From: Nocardioides marinisabuli
Lineage (GTDB): Bacteria; Actinomycetota; Actinomycetes; Propionibacteriales; Nocardioidaceae
DNA: 64,000 nucleotides
NCBI RefSeq assembly: GCF_013466785.1
Contig: NZ_CP059163.1
Location: forward strand, 1,426,001-1,490,000
Direction: 5' to 3'
Position numbers and translations under genes: made by a program. The notes beneath the pieces are model-generated. The model searched no databases. It had not been told where the DNA came from and saw only the letters and a program-made list of their open reading frames with translations. Numbering within the stretch: the stretch's first letter is position 1; the number at the start of each line of letters is the position of its first letter. Positions 53,805 to 63,330 of this stretch are shown one piece after another.

Positions 53805-54317
53805 CTACCAGCCCCAGGAGCCCGGGATCCCCTTGAAGGGCCCGACGACGCGGCTGGTGATCCAGCCGCCGTAGAACCCGCCCTCCTGCGCCACCACGAC
53901 CTCGCCGTCGACCCGGCAGGCGTCGACGGCCAGCGGCGTGACCGCGACCGCGTCGGCCAGCGCGGCGAAGGCCGGCGTCGGGGCCGGGTAGGTCCACGCC
54001 GCCCGCGGGGCGACCACCGGCGTGCCGTCGGGGCCCGGGCCGCCCACGAGGTCGAAGTAGGCGGCGTAGCCCTTCCACTCGCAGGCCGACGAGCCGTCGG
54101 TGGGCCGCAGCACGCCCTCGGCGAAGGCCTCGCGCGGCAGGTAGTAGGTCGGCGGGTGGCTGGTCTCCAGGACCCGCCAGGACCGGGTGGTGCGGGCGAC
54201 GACGACACCGCCCAGCTCGACCTCGATGCTCTCGGAGGACTCCTCCAGCGCCGGCGGGCGCGGGTAGTCCCACACGGACTCCTGCCCGGGGCCGGGCTTC
54301 TCAGGTCGGGGGCGCAT
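53805..54317 (-). CDS. DUF427 family protein
   Basis: This 170-aa protein shows the DUF427 pattern: YPRPPALEESSESIEVEL, HPPTYYLPREAF, CEWKGYAAYFDL and AVDACRVDGEVV. The fold is a small beta barrel of unknown function. It abuts the GH6 stop tail to tail, without a gap. Confidence 0.88.
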   Translation of the reverse strand: MRPRPEKPGPGQESVWDYPRPPALEESSESIEVELGGVVVARTTRSWRVLETSHPPTYYLPREAFAEGVLRPTDGSSACEWKGYAAYFDLVGGPGPDGTPVVAPRAAWTYPAPTPAFAALADAVAVTPLAVDACRVDGEVVVAQEGGFYGGWITSRVVGPFKGIPGSWGW

Positions 54318-54363
54318 GGCGCCAGTGAACTCCCACGCACCAACCGCACCTCGTCGGTGCCCG

Positions 54364-54397
54364 CGCCGAGTCGGCTCGTTCGAACCGGCCGGCTCGC
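54364..54397 (-). repeat. 34-bp inverted-repeat element, copy E
   Basis: It matches 16912-16945 in reverse complement at 32 of 34 positions and lies 8 bp behind the stop of the 64-aa gene on the minus strand, the same position relative to a stop as copy D. Confidence 0.6.
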
Positions 54398-54404
54398 GGT
54401 GGGG

Positions 54405-54599
54405 TCAGTCGGTGGCGGGCTGCTCCTGCGCATGGCGCAGGTGCATCAGCTCGAGGGCCGTGGTGAGGTCCTCGGCGCTCTCGTAGGTGGCGGGCGCCTG
54501 GTCGATGAGCACGCTCGCCCAGGTGGGCTCGTCGGTCAGCACCTCGTGGCCGAAGTACTCCTCGATGGCCGCCGCGGCCCCCTGCATGTCGAGTGTCAT
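54405..54599 (-). CDS. Small acidic protein of unknown function
   Basis: This 64-aa protein reads MTLDMQGAAAAIEEYFGHEV, then DEPTWASVLIDQAPATYESA and a helical end. No family is recognised. GGAGAG lies directly before ATG 54599 and the codon use is like the neighbours. It diverges from zwf. Confidence 0.55.
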   Translation of the reverse strand: MTLDMQGAAAAIEEYFGHEVLTDEPTWASVLIDQAPATYESAEDLTTALELMHLRHAQEQPATD

Positions 54600-54714
54600 C
54601 TCTCCATAGTGCCAGGCCAGAAGGGGTGAGGCGCCGAGCGTGACCGTTCTGTGGCCACATCCCCCCACCCTTGGGGATGGCCGTGGCCCCTGCCCGACCC
54701 GGTAGGCATGACCT

Positions 54715-56148
54715 GTGACCCACCCCAGCAGCTCGACCACAGAGGCCCTCGCCCCGCACGTCATGGTGCTCTTCGGCGCCACCGGCGACCTGGCGGCCCG
54801 CAAGCTCTTCCCGGGCCTCTACCGCCTGGCGGCGCAGGGCCGCCTGCCCGACGAGTACGCCGTCATCGGCAGCGGGCGGCACTCCCCCGGCAGCGACGAC
54901 GAGTTCCGCGAGCAGGTGCGCGAGGCGCTCGGCGAGAGCGTCGAGGACCTCGACGACGAGGTGGCCGACGCGCTGCTGGAGCGGGTGTCGTTCTGCACCT
55001 CCGACGCCGACGACGGCGCCGACCTGGCCGCCGCGGTGCGCGCGGCCGAGGAGGACCTCGGGGCCGACGGGGGCACCGACGGGGTGCGCCGGCTGGTCTA
55101 CCTGTCGGTGCCCCCGGCGGCGATGGAGCCGATGATCGCGATGCTCGGGCGCGAGGAGCTGACCGAGCGGGCGCGGCTGGTCGTGGAGAAGCCGTTCGGC
55201 CTGGACCTCGACTCCGCCCGCGAGCTCGACGCGGCCCTCAAGGAGGTCGTCGACGAGGAGCAGGTCTTCCGCATCGACCACTTCCTGGGCAAGGAGGCGG
55301 TGCAGAACATCCTGGCGCTGCGCTTCGCCAACGGGCTCTTCGAGCCGTCCTGGAACGCCCGCCACATCGACTCGGTGCAGATCGACGTGCCCGAGGACCT
55401 CGGCCTCGAGGGCCGGGGCAGCTTCTACGAGTCCACCGGCGCGCTGCGCGACATGATCTCGACCCACCTGACCCAGCTGCTGGGCCTGGTGGCGCTCGAG
55501 GAGGCCTGCCGCTTCGACGCCGACGAGCTGCGCGACGCGAAGTCGGCCGTCTTCGCCGCGATGCGACCGCTCGACCCCTCCCGCGTGGTGCTGGGTCAGT
55601 TCGAGGGCTACCGCGACGACGAGGACGTCGCCGACGACTCCGAGGTCGAGACCTTCGTGGCCCTCGAGGCCTGGATCGACAACGACCGCTGGCGCGACGT
55701 GCCGTTCTACCTGCGCACCGGCAAGGCGCTCGCCGAGGGCCGGCGCACCATCACGCTGCGCTTCCGCACGCCGCACACCGACATCTTCAACGGCTCCGTG
55801 GCCTGCAACGAGCTGGTCCTCGAGCTGACCGACCAGCCGCAGGTGCACGTCGAGCTTCAGGCCAAGAAGCCCGGGCCCGACATGGACCTGGTCAAGGCGG
55901 TGATGAGCCTCGACTTCGCCGAGGACGTCGACGAGGGCGACCCGCTCGAGGCCTACGAGCGGCTGCTGCTCGACGTGCTGCGCGGCGAGCGCACCCTCTT
56001 CACCCGCTCCGACGAGGTCGAGCGGATCTGGGAGGTCTGCCAGCCGGTGCTCGACGCACCCCCAGAGGTGCACTCCTACGAGCAGGGCTCGTGGGGCCCC
56101 CAGGCCGCCCTCGACCTGGCCCGCGGCGGCTGGCACCTGGGGCGCTGA
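54715..56148 (+). CDS. zwf: Glucose-6-phosphate 1-dehydrogenase
   Basis: This 477-aa enzyme starts the oxidative pentose phosphate path and makes NADPH. It has the cofactor motif [17 protein letters not shown], the substrate motif [13 protein letters not shown] with the catalytic His, and [21 protein letters not shown] and the [18 protein letters not shown] end are as in the family. GTG 54715 starts it. It stands alone here, without tal/opcA neighbours, so it may be a second zwf. Confidence 0.93.
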   Translation: MTHPSSSTTEALAPHVMVLFGATGDLAARKLFPGLYRLAAQGRLPDEYAVIGSGRHSPGSDDEFREQVREALGESVEDLDDEVADALLERVSFCTSDADDGADLAAAVRAAEEDLGADGGTDGVRRLVYLSVPPAAMEPMIAMLGREELTERARLVVEKPFGLDLDSARELDAALKEVVDEEQVFRIDHFLGKEAVQNILALRFANGLFEPSWNARHIDSVQIDVPEDLGLEGRGSFYESTGALRDMISTHLTQLLGLVALEEACRFDADELRDAKSAVFAAMRPLDPSRVVLGQFEGYRDDEDVADDSEVETFVALEAWIDNDRWRDVPFYLRTGKALAEGRRTITLRFRTPHTDIFNGSVACNELVLELTDQPQVHVELQAKKPGPDMDLVKAVMSLDFAEDVDEGDPLEAYERLLLDVLRGERTLFTRSDEVERIWEVCQPVLDAPPEVHSYEQGSWGPQAALDLARGGWHLGR

Positions 56149-56171
56149 GCGGCCGCCGGCCGGCTCAGCGG
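56144..56171. terminator. Bidirectional terminator, zwf/ABC operon
   Basis: CGCTGAGCGGCC and GGCCGGCTCAGCG pair around GCC with one bulge, spanning the 16-bp gap between two convergent genes and both stops. Confidence 0.6.
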
Positions 56172-59100
56172 GCGGTCTCGCGCAGGGTCGCGCCCCGGGC
56201 GCCCCGCACGGTGAGCACGGCGCTGCCCAGCGCCACGGCGCCGAAGAGCACCGCGGTCAGCAGCGCCAGCAGCGCCAGCCGCACGGGGTCGACACCGGCG
56301 ACCAGCTCGGGCGTCGACAGCGTCTCGGCGTAGCCGAGGGTGACGGTCCGCAGCACGACGTACTGGGCGAGCGCGCCGGCCGCCAGCCCGGCCACGGCGG
56401 TGCTGCCCAGCACCACGCCCAGCTCGCGCGCCACCGCGCCCATCACCTCGCGCCGCGGCACCCCCACCACCCGTAGCGAGGCGGCGTCGCGACGGCGCGC
56501 GGGCAGCTGCACGGCGGTGCTGACGCCGAGGGCCGCCACCGCCATCACCAGCACCAGCACCGCGACGACGGCGTACAGCCGCAGGGCCAGGGCGTACGCC
56601 TCACCGTCGAGGCCGGCGCGCACGTCGCCGAAGGTGCGGTCGACCGAGAGCCCGGCCGCGCGCAGCTGCTCGGAGACGTCCTCGGGGGTATCGGCGCGGG
56701 CCAGGACCACCACCTCGGAGGAGTCCTGGTCGTAGACCTCGCGGTCGATGCTGACCATGTCGTAGTCGATGAGCAGCCCGCGCGGCCCCAGCAGCGGCAC
56801 GCTCGTGGCCTCGACGACCGGGTCGACCGGGAAGCTCAGCGGTGAGCTGGTCGAGAAGGCGTTGGGGTCGGGCTCGGTGCGGGCGTCGAGCCCCTTGACC
56901 ACCGGCAGGGCCTCGGGCACGTCGCCGGCGGTGAGCTGGAGGATCGCGGGCTCGCCCGTGGCTGCCTCCACGCGCAGGACGCCGTCGTCGTCGGTGAGGC
57001 GGGTGACGGCCTCGGGCGCCGACGCGTCGGCGGCCACCTTCCACCCGGCGCCGGTGACGGCCCCGTCGACCGGCTCGCCGTCGGCGAGCACGCCCCAGAT
57101 CTCGACGACCCCCTGGATGTCGGTGCGCAGCGCGGCCGGGCCGCCGAAGGTCAGCCCCTCCAGGCGGCAGCCGCTGCGGCAGGCCGGCACCCGGGTCTCG
57201 AGGGTGCCCGAGCTGGGAGGCACGGGCAGGAAGGCGAACCGGACGTCGCCCTCGGCGGTGACCAGGCGCAGGCGCAGCACGAGGTCGTCGCTCGAGCGGG
57301 CCTGGTTGTCGACGACGACGCCGATCCGGCTGCCCTCCAGCAGCGGGACCTCGCCGGTCGGGCGCAGCCGCTCGGCGATCTCGGCGGTGGAGGTGCCGGG
57401 GGTCCACTGGTCCGACCACTGCGCCACGCGCTCGAGGCGGGAGGTGTCGGCAACGGTGAAGACCGGGCCGGTGCTCGAGAGGGTGCCGGCGGCCATCAGC
57501 CACTCGCCGTCGGGGTCGGCGGTGCGGCTCAGCGCCACAGTGCGGTCCAGCGACAGGTCGGAGGCCCACACCACGGCTGCGGGGGCCCGGGTCGCGGCCA
57601 CGCTGGCGCGCCACTGGGAGGCCGAGTCGTAGACCCCGGCCCCGAAGACGCAGATCGCGATCGCCGCGGTGACCGGCAGGATCACCAGGGTGCCCTCGCG
57701 GCGCCGGCTGAGCGCACGCGCGGCCACGAAGGTCGACAGCGACGAGCCGCGCGGGCCGCGGCGGGTCCACCAGCCGGCCAGCGCAGAGGTGGCCCGCGCG
57801 CCCCCGAGGCCCGCGACCACCGCGAGCAGCACCGGCAGCACCAGGTCGGTCACGTCGGGGTCGCCCGGCGCCGTCGACGACAGCTTGCTCAGCAGCACCA
57901 CCAGGGCGCCGGCCACGAGCGCGAGCTGGGCGACCACGGCGCCGCGGCGCGCCCGCGACGGACGGCGTACGCCGCCCAGCTGGGAGGCCAGGTCGACCCG
58001 CAGCACCAGCCCCACCGCGACGACCGCGACCAGGCCCGCGCCGAGCCCCACGCCGAGGCCGGCCAGCAGCGAGGTCCACGGCAGCGGCACCGGCAACCCC
58101 GGCACCAGCCACGACTCGACCAGCAGCCACGAGACGCCGAGCCCCAGCGCCCCGCCCACCGGCACTGCGACGCCCAGCAGCACCAGCGGCTCGGAGAGGC
58201 CCAGCGACCACATCCGGCGCCGCGGCAGCCCGCGCAGCGAGGCCAGCGCCAGCTCGGGCAGGCGCAGGTCGGCGGCGGCCGTCAGCAGCCGCAGCAGCAG
58301 CGCGAGCGCCACCAGCACCAGGGACAGCACGGCCGGGGCGACCGAGCTGCGCGCGGTCTCCTGCTGGGCGCGCACCTCGGCGGCCACGCCGTCGATGTCG
58401 TTGATCGAGCGGGTCTCGAACGACGCTCCCGCGGCGACGTCGAGCCCGAGCGCCGCGAGGTCGTCCTGGGCCGAGGCCACCGCGCGCACCGCGTCGAGAC
58501 CCTCGAGGTCGAGGTCGGCCGGCGGCTCGAGGCGGCGGTCGACGAGCACCTCGACGTCGACCCCCGCGAGCCCCTCGAGGGTTTCGTGGCCGGTGAGCAG
58601 CGGTGCGGGCCGGTAGGGCTGGTTGCTCGGCGGCGGCGTCGGGGTGCGGGAGGAGAAGCGCGACAGGTCGAACCACCAGTCGGCCTCGGCAGGGCCCTCG
58701 GGCACGGTGTAGAGCCCGACCACCTCGAGGGTGCCCGCTCCCTCGACGTCGAAGGTGGCGCCGACCTCGAAGGCGGTGAGCTCGGCGTCGCCGGCGAGCA
58801 TCAGCACCTCGCGGGGCGCCGCGGGGCAGCGGCCCTCGACCTCGAGGTGCTCGCAGTAGCCCTCCTTGGCCGCCAGCCGCACCTGGCCGCCCAGACCCGG
58901 GGTCTCGTCGGTGCGCAGGAACGTCTGCGGCGCGACGTAGGTGTCACCGGCGCCCGCGCCGGCCTGCCGGGCCAGGGTGGCGGCCTCGCTCGCCGCCGCC
59001 GCCGGGCCGGTGCCCGGCGCGGGCCGGTAGGCCCAGCTCAGGCCGGTCAGGGGGTTGGGCGCGTCGGCGAGCCGGGTGACCAGGTAGGAGCTGGTGACCG

Positions 59101-59224
59101 CGACCTGGAAGACCGGGCCGAGCACGGCCGAGGCGACGGCCAGGGCGATCAGCAGCACCGAGCCGAGCGAGAGCAGCAGCCGCGAGCGCAGACCACGCAG
59201 CACGGTGGCGACCAGGGACCTCAC
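56165..59224 (-). CDS. Large FtsX-like ABC transporter permease (1019 aa)
   Basis: This permease has an N-terminal helix and a large extracytoplasmic domain, then FtsX-type helix bundles in the middle (VAPAVLSLVLVALALLLRLL onward) and at the end (LYAVVAVLVLVMAVAALGVS). Two big extracellular segments (~residues 55-290 and 540-870) are typical of MacB/LolCE-like exporters. It probably moves a lipid or lipoprotein. GTG 59224 overlaps the upstream permease stop (GTGA). It is the last gene of the operon. Confidence 0.85.
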   Translation of the reverse strand: MRSLVATVLRGLRSRLLLSLGSVLLIALAVASAVLGPVFQVAVTSSYLVTRLADAPNPLTGLSWAYRPAPGTGPAAAASEAATLARQAGAGAGDTYVAPQTFLRTDETPGLGGQVRLAAKEGYCEHLEVEGRCPAAPREVLMLAGDAELTAFEVGATFDVEGAGTLEVVGLYTVPEGPAEADWWFDLSRFSSRTPTPPPSNQPYRPAPLLTGHETLEGLAGVDVEVLVDRRLEPPADLDLEGLDAVRAVASAQDDLAALGLDVAAGASFETRSINDIDGVAAEVRAQQETARSSVAPAVLSLVLVALALLLRLLTAAADLRLPELALASLRGLPRRRMWSLGLSEPLVLLGVAVPVGGALGLGVSWLLVESWLVPGLPVPLPWTSLLAGLGVGLGAGLVAVVAVGLVLRVDLASQLGGVRRPSRARRGAVVAQLALVAGALVVLLSKLSSTAPGDPDVTDLVLPVLLAVVAGLGGARATSALAGWWTRRGPRGSSLSTFVAARALSRRREGTLVILPVTAAIAICVFGAGVYDSASQWRASVAATRAPAAVVWASDLSLDRTVALSRTADPDGEWLMAAGTLSSTGPVFTVADTSRLERVAQWSDQWTPGTSTAEIAERLRPTGEVPLLEGSRIGVVVDNQARSSDDLVLRLRLVTAEGDVRFAFLPVPPSSGTLETRVPACRSGCRLEGLTFGGPAALRTDIQGVVEIWGVLADGEPVDGAVTGAGWKVAADASAPEAVTRLTDDDGVLRVEAATGEPAILQLTAGDVPEALPVVKGLDARTEPDPNAFSTSSPLSFPVDPVVEATSVPLLGPRGLLIDYDMVSIDREVYDQDSSEVVVLARADTPEDVSEQLRAAGLSVDRTFGDVRAGLDGEAYALALRLYAVVAVLVLVMAVAALGVSTAVQLPARRRDAASLRVVGVPRREVMGAVARELGVVLGSTAVAGLAAGALAQYVVLRTVTLGYAETLSTPELVAGVDPVRLALLALLTAVLFGAVALGSAVLTVRGARGATLRETAR

Positions 59225-61545
59225 CGGGCGGCCTCCTCGCGCAGGATGGCCGGCCGCGACCGCTCGGCGGAGACCCGGCGGCCCCGGCCCACGACCAGCG
59301 CCACCACCGCGGCCACGACGACCGCGAGCAGCGCCACCGGCCAGGCCTCGAGGGAGGTGCGGAGCGCGACCGCGTGGGCGGGCACCTCGACCAGGGCCAG
59401 GTCACCCAGCAGCCACGCCACGCCCGCCGCGGTGCCCAGCAGCGCCGCGACCACCGAGACGACCACCAGGCCGGCGGCCTCGAGGCGGCCCGCGCCCCGC
59501 AGGCGTCGTACGTCGAGGCCGACGGCGCGCAGCGCGGCCACGTCGCGCAGCCAGGCCGGCCGCTCGCGGGCCACCGCGGTGGCCAGGACCAGCAACGCGA
59601 CCAGCAGCCCGGACCCGGCGACCAGCAGGTAGACCCGCGCCTGGGCGGCGCCGGTCTCGTCGCTCACCCCGGCGCGCACCTGGGCGAGCGTGCGCAGGTC
59701 GCCGCCGGTCTCGTCGAGCACCTCGTCGAGCAGGGCCTCGGGCGTGTCGGCGCGGGCCAGCACCATCACCTCGGCCACCGGCACCGTGGGGGGCGAGCCC
59801 AGCAGGACCCGAGGCAGGTCGGCGAGGAGTCCGTCGGCCTGCACCAGCGGCAGGCCGGGGACCCGGCCCACGACGCGCGCGGCCAGGTCGGCGCCGCCGG
59901 GCGAGTCGACGACCGGGTCGTCCTCCCAGACCGCGCTGCGGGTCGCGAGCACGGGCACGGAGAGCCCGGCCGCGGCGGGCACCGCCACGAGCGGGGCGGA
60001 GGTGCTGACCGCGAGGAGCCCACCGGCCACCGGGACCGGACCGCCGGGCCGGTCGCCGCGGGTCTCCTCGGCCGGCGCCCAGCCTCGCTCGAGCAGGTCC
60101 TGGTCGCCGACGACCAGCGAGTCGAGGGTCCAGGGCAGCTCGCTGTCGCCCGGCTTGCGCTGGAGGGTGACCGCGACCGGCTCGCAGCCCGCGGCGCACT
60201 CCACGGGCGTCGAGGCGGTGGCGGGGCCCCCGTCGAGGCCGACCTCGAGGCGCAGCCGCACCTGCCGGGAGCCGCCGGTGAGGTCGCGCAGGCTCAGGAC
60301 CACCACGGGGCGCATGCGGCCCTCGAGACGTCGGCTGACGCCGCTGACGGTGGCGCTCACCTCGGTGCCCACCACCGGTCGGGTCGCCGACCCGGTGTCG
60401 GGGGCCAGCTCGTCGACCACCGACGCGAGGGCGGCCGCCGCGGTGTCGTCGTGGAAGTCGCCGAGCACGGCGTCGTGGCGCGAGAGGTCGAGGAAGGCGC
60501 GGCGCGCGACCGCGCTGCCCTCCCCCGGCACCAGCACCGCCGCCATCAGCCAGCGGCCCTCGGGGTCGAGGCGGCGGGTGAGCTCGAGCGCGGGCTCCGC
60601 GTCGGTCTCCAGGTCGATGCGCAGCGGGGCCCCGGCCTGCAGCCGCGCGGTGCGCTCGGTCCACTGGTCGACCTGGAGGGCGGCGGTCAGTGCCACGCCC
60701 GCGACCACGGCCGCGGCCACGAGCACCTGCACCGCCCCCGCCACACCGCTGACCCGGTCGAGGCGGCGCGCGGCGAGGAAGCCGCCGAGCCCCCCGCGGG
60801 GCCCGCGCCGGCGCACCCACACCCGGGCCACGGCGCGCAGCAGCCACAGGGCGCCGGCCCCGACGGCCAGCCCCACGAGCGCCGGCCCGGCCAGCACCAC
60901 CACGTCGACCCCCGCGGCGCCGGCGCCGCTCGACCCGAGCGAGCTGCGGTAGACCGCGACCGCGGCGCCGACCACGACCAGCACCTGCGCGAACGCCGCC
61001 GCGACCGTCGTACGACGGGGCCTCGCGACCGCGGCGACCTGGTCGGCCAGCGGCTCCCGCAGCGCCGCCGCCATTCCCACCAGCAGCGCGGCGAGCGCCA
61101 CCAGGACCACCAGCAGGGCCGCGACCAGGGCGTCGACGCCGACCAGCGGGGCGGGGTCGCGCAGCCAGGCGTGGGCGCTGAGGCGCGCGACGAGCAGGCC
61201 CAGCCCACCTCCGAGCAGCCCGCCAAAGGTGAGCACCAGCAGCGGCTCGAGGGCCACCAGCACGTAGAGCTCGCCGCCCTCGAGGCCGCGCAGCCGGGCC
61301 AGCGCGATCTCGCCGCGCCGGGCCGAGGCCAGCTCGCGCCCCGTGGTGGGCAGCGCGACCAGGGCCAGCAGCAGCAGCGGCACCGCGAGCGCGCCGGAGG
61401 TGCCCGCGGCCTCGGCGAAGCCGAGCACCGCCACGACCCCGGCGACCACCACGGTGGTGAGCAGCAGCAGCGGGGTCAGGGTGGCGCGGCGCGACCAGGC
61501 CCCGCGCAGGGTCCGGGCCAGGGCGCCGACGGGCTCGCGGGTCAC
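59221..61545 (-). CDS. FtsX-like ABC transporter permease (774 aa)
   Basis: This permease has two helix clusters: residues ~18-260 and the last ~200, around an extracellular part with VMVLARADTPEALLDEV, a stretch very like VVVLARADTPEDVSEQL in the 1019-aa partner, so the two are distant paralogues. GTG 61545 overlaps the ATPase stop (GTGA). A first extracellular domain is missing compared with the partner. Confidence 0.85.
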   Translation of the reverse strand: MTREPVGALARTLRGAWSRRATLTPLLLLTTVVVAGVVAVLGFAEAAGTSGALAVPLLLLALVALPTTGRELASARRGEIALARLRGLEGGELYVLVALEPLLVLTFGGLLGGGLGLLVARLSAHAWLRDPAPLVGVDALVAALLVVLVALAALLVGMAAALREPLADQVAAVARPRRTTVAAAFAQVLVVVGAAVAVYRSSLGSSGAGAAGVDVVVLAGPALVGLAVGAGALWLLRAVARVWVRRRGPRGGLGGFLAARRLDRVSGVAGAVQVLVAAAVVAGVALTAALQVDQWTERTARLQAGAPLRIDLETDAEPALELTRRLDPEGRWLMAAVLVPGEGSAVARRAFLDLSRHDAVLGDFHDDTAAAALASVVDELAPDTGSATRPVVGTEVSATVSGVSRRLEGRMRPVVVLSLRDLTGGSRQVRLRLEVGLDGGPATASTPVECAAGCEPVAVTLQRKPGDSELPWTLDSLVVGDQDLLERGWAPAEETRGDRPGGPVPVAGGLLAVSTSAPLVAVPAAAGLSVPVLATRSAVWEDDPVVDSPGGADLAARVVGRVPGLPLVQADGLLADLPRVLLGSPPTVPVAEVMVLARADTPEALLDEVLDETGGDLRTLAQVRAGVSDETGAAQARVYLLVAGSGLLVALLVLATAVARERPAWLRDVAALRAVGLDVRRLRGAGRLEAAGLVVVSVVAALLGTAAGVAWLLGDLALVEVPAHAVALRTSLEAWPVALLAVVVAAVVALVVGRGRRVSAERSRPAILREEAAR

Positions 61546-62339
61546 CGGCCGGCCGGCGGGCGCCGGAAGGCGGAGTCGTCGCGCGGCGCCGGGTCCTGGG
61601 CGGGTGCCACGACCGGGTCGGCGACCGGCGGCGTGGCCGGGGCCTCCGACGCCGACGGCTCGGGCCGGAACCGCGTGTGGGCCAGGTGCACGGGCTCGGT
61701 GTGGTCGACCAGCCGGCCGTCGTCGAGCGCGTGGTGGGCGTCGCAAGCCTCGACCACGGCGGGGTCGTGGGTGGCCACGACGACCACGGCGCCGCGCTCG
61801 GCCTCGCGCCGCAGCTCGCCCAGCACGAGCGCCCGGTTGCCCTCGTCGAGCTCGCTGGTGGGCTCGTCGGCGAGCAGCACCCCGGCGCCCACGCACAGGC
61901 CGCGGGCGAGCGCGACGCGCTGCATCTGACCGCCCGAGAGCTCCTCGACCTGGCGGTCGGCGAGGTCGGCGATGTGGAAGCGGGTGAGGGCGGCCAGCGC
62001 CTGCTCGTCGGCCTCGACCGGGTCGACGCCGCGCGCGCGCAGCGCGACCGAGACGTTCTCGCGCGCCGAGAGGATCGGCACCAGGCCGTAGACCTGCAGC
62101 ACGAAGGCGACCTCGGGCCGCGGGTCGCCGGTGCCGCGCCAGGTGGGCGCGCCGTCGTACGTCGCCTCGCCCGCGGTGGGCTCGAGCAGGCCGCCGACGA
62201 TGGAGAGCAGCGTCGTCTTGCCCGAGCCGCTGGGCCCCGAGAGGGCGGTCATCTCGCCGGCGCGCAGCACCAGGTCGATGTCGGCCAGCAGCGGCCGGTC
62301 GACCTCGTAGCGCACGCCGCGCACCTGCACGTCGCTCAC
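61542..62339 (-). CDS. ABC transporter ATP-binding protein (MacB/LolD-like), ATPase 2
   Basis: This 265-aa ATPase has Walker A SGPSGSGKTT, Q-loop FVLQVYGLVPI, signature LSGGQMQR, Walker B VLLADEPTSELD and H-loop THDP. The C-terminal ~35 residues are a Pro/Ala linker. GTG 62339 overlaps the stop of the next ATPase (GTGA). It probably pairs with one of the two permeases. Confidence 0.9.
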   Translation of the reverse strand: MSDVQVRGVRYEVDRPLLADIDLVLRAGEMTALSGPSGSGKTTLLSIVGGLLEPTAGEATYDGAPTWRGTGDPRPEVAFVLQVYGLVPILSARENVSVALRARGVDPVEADEQALAALTRFHIADLADRQVEELSGGQMQRVALARGLCVGAGVLLADEPTSELDEGNRALVLGELRREAERGAVVVVATHDPAVVEACDAHHALDDGRLVDHTEPVHLAHTRFRPEPSASEAPATPPVADPVVAPAQDPAPRDDSAFRRPPAGR

Positions 62340-63244
62340 GCGTGGTCCCCCTGCTCCTCGGGCGGTCGCGAGACGACCAGGCGGTCGGCGCTGTCGACGG
62401 TCTCGGGCTCGATGCGCACCAGCGTGCCCTGCGGCCACTGCTCGGCCAGGTGGCCGGGCAGGTGCACGACGCCCTCGGCGCCGATGACGACGTACTCCGC
62501 GCCGTCGCGGCCCTCGAGCCCCACGCGCCCGCCCTTCATGGTCACCGTGCGCGGGAAGGTGGCCGCGACCTCGGGCTGGTGGGTGACCACGACGATGGTG
62601 GTGCCGAGCTCGTCGCCGAGCTCGTGGACCAGGCCGATGACGGCGTCGCGGTCGTCGTGGGAGAGCTGGCTGGTCGGCTCGTCGGCGAGCAGCAGCTGGG
62701 GCGAGGTGGAAACCGCGCAGGCCAGGGCCAGGCGCTGGCGCTGGCCGCCCGACATGGTCGAGACGACCTGGTCGGCGACGCCCTCGAGGCCGACCCGGGC
62801 CAGCAGGTCGCGCTCGGGCACGGCCTGGCGGCGCTCGGCCGAGGTCAGCGCCAGCCGCGCGAAGGCGATGTTCTGGCGGGCGGTGGCGTAGGCCAGCAGG
62901 TTGCGGGTGGCGCCCTGGAGCATGGTGCTGACGCGGCGCGAGCGAAGCCGGGCCAGCTGGGGCTCGGGGAGCCGGGAGATCTCGTGCTCGCCGAGGAAGA
63001 TCCGCCCGGCGCTGGGCTTCTGGATGCCGCCCAGCAGCGTCAGCAGCGTCGACTTGCCCGAGCCGGACGGGCCCAGGAAGGCCACCCGCTCACCGGGGCG
63101 GATGACGAGGTCGACGCCCTGCAGCGCGACCACGTCGTGGCCCTCGAAGGTGCGGTAGAGGTGCACCACCCCCGTGCACCGCACCCCGATGCCACCGGGG
63201 TGGTCCAGCTCGCCGATGTCCACACCGGGCTCGAGCACTGCCAC
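62336..63244 (-). CDS. ABC transporter ATP-binding protein (MacB/LolD-like), ATPase 1
   Basis: This 302-aa ATPase has Walker A GPSGSGKST, Q-loop MLQGATRNLLAY, signature MSGGQRQR, Walker B LLLADEPTSQLS and H-loop THQP. The Walker B is followed by SQLS where SELD is normal, so the D-loop Asp is changed. A C-terminal extension of ~60 residues (YVVIGAEGVVHLPGHLAEQW) is unusual. GGAGG precedes GTG 63244. It is the first gene of a four-gene operon. Confidence 0.88.
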   Translation of the reverse strand: MAVLEPGVDIGELDHPGGIGVRCTGVVHLYRTFEGHDVVALQGVDLVIRPGERVAFLGPSGSGKSTLLTLLGGIQKPSAGRIFLGEHEISRLPEPQLARLRSRRVSTMLQGATRNLLAYATARQNIAFARLALTSAERRQAVPERDLLARVGLEGVADQVVSTMSGGQRQRLALACAVSTSPQLLLADEPTSQLSHDDRDAVIGLVHELGDELGTTIVVVTHQPEVAATFPRTVTMKGGRVGLEGRDGAEYVVIGAEGVVHLPGHLAEQWPQGTLVRIEPETVDSADRLVVSRPPEEQGDHA

Positions 63245-63330
63245 CGTTGCCGCCTCCCCTTGGTCCGCGGCACAGCAGACCCCACGCGCGCGCCGGCGCG
63301 CAACACCGCACCGGCTCCGGCGCCGCTTCG

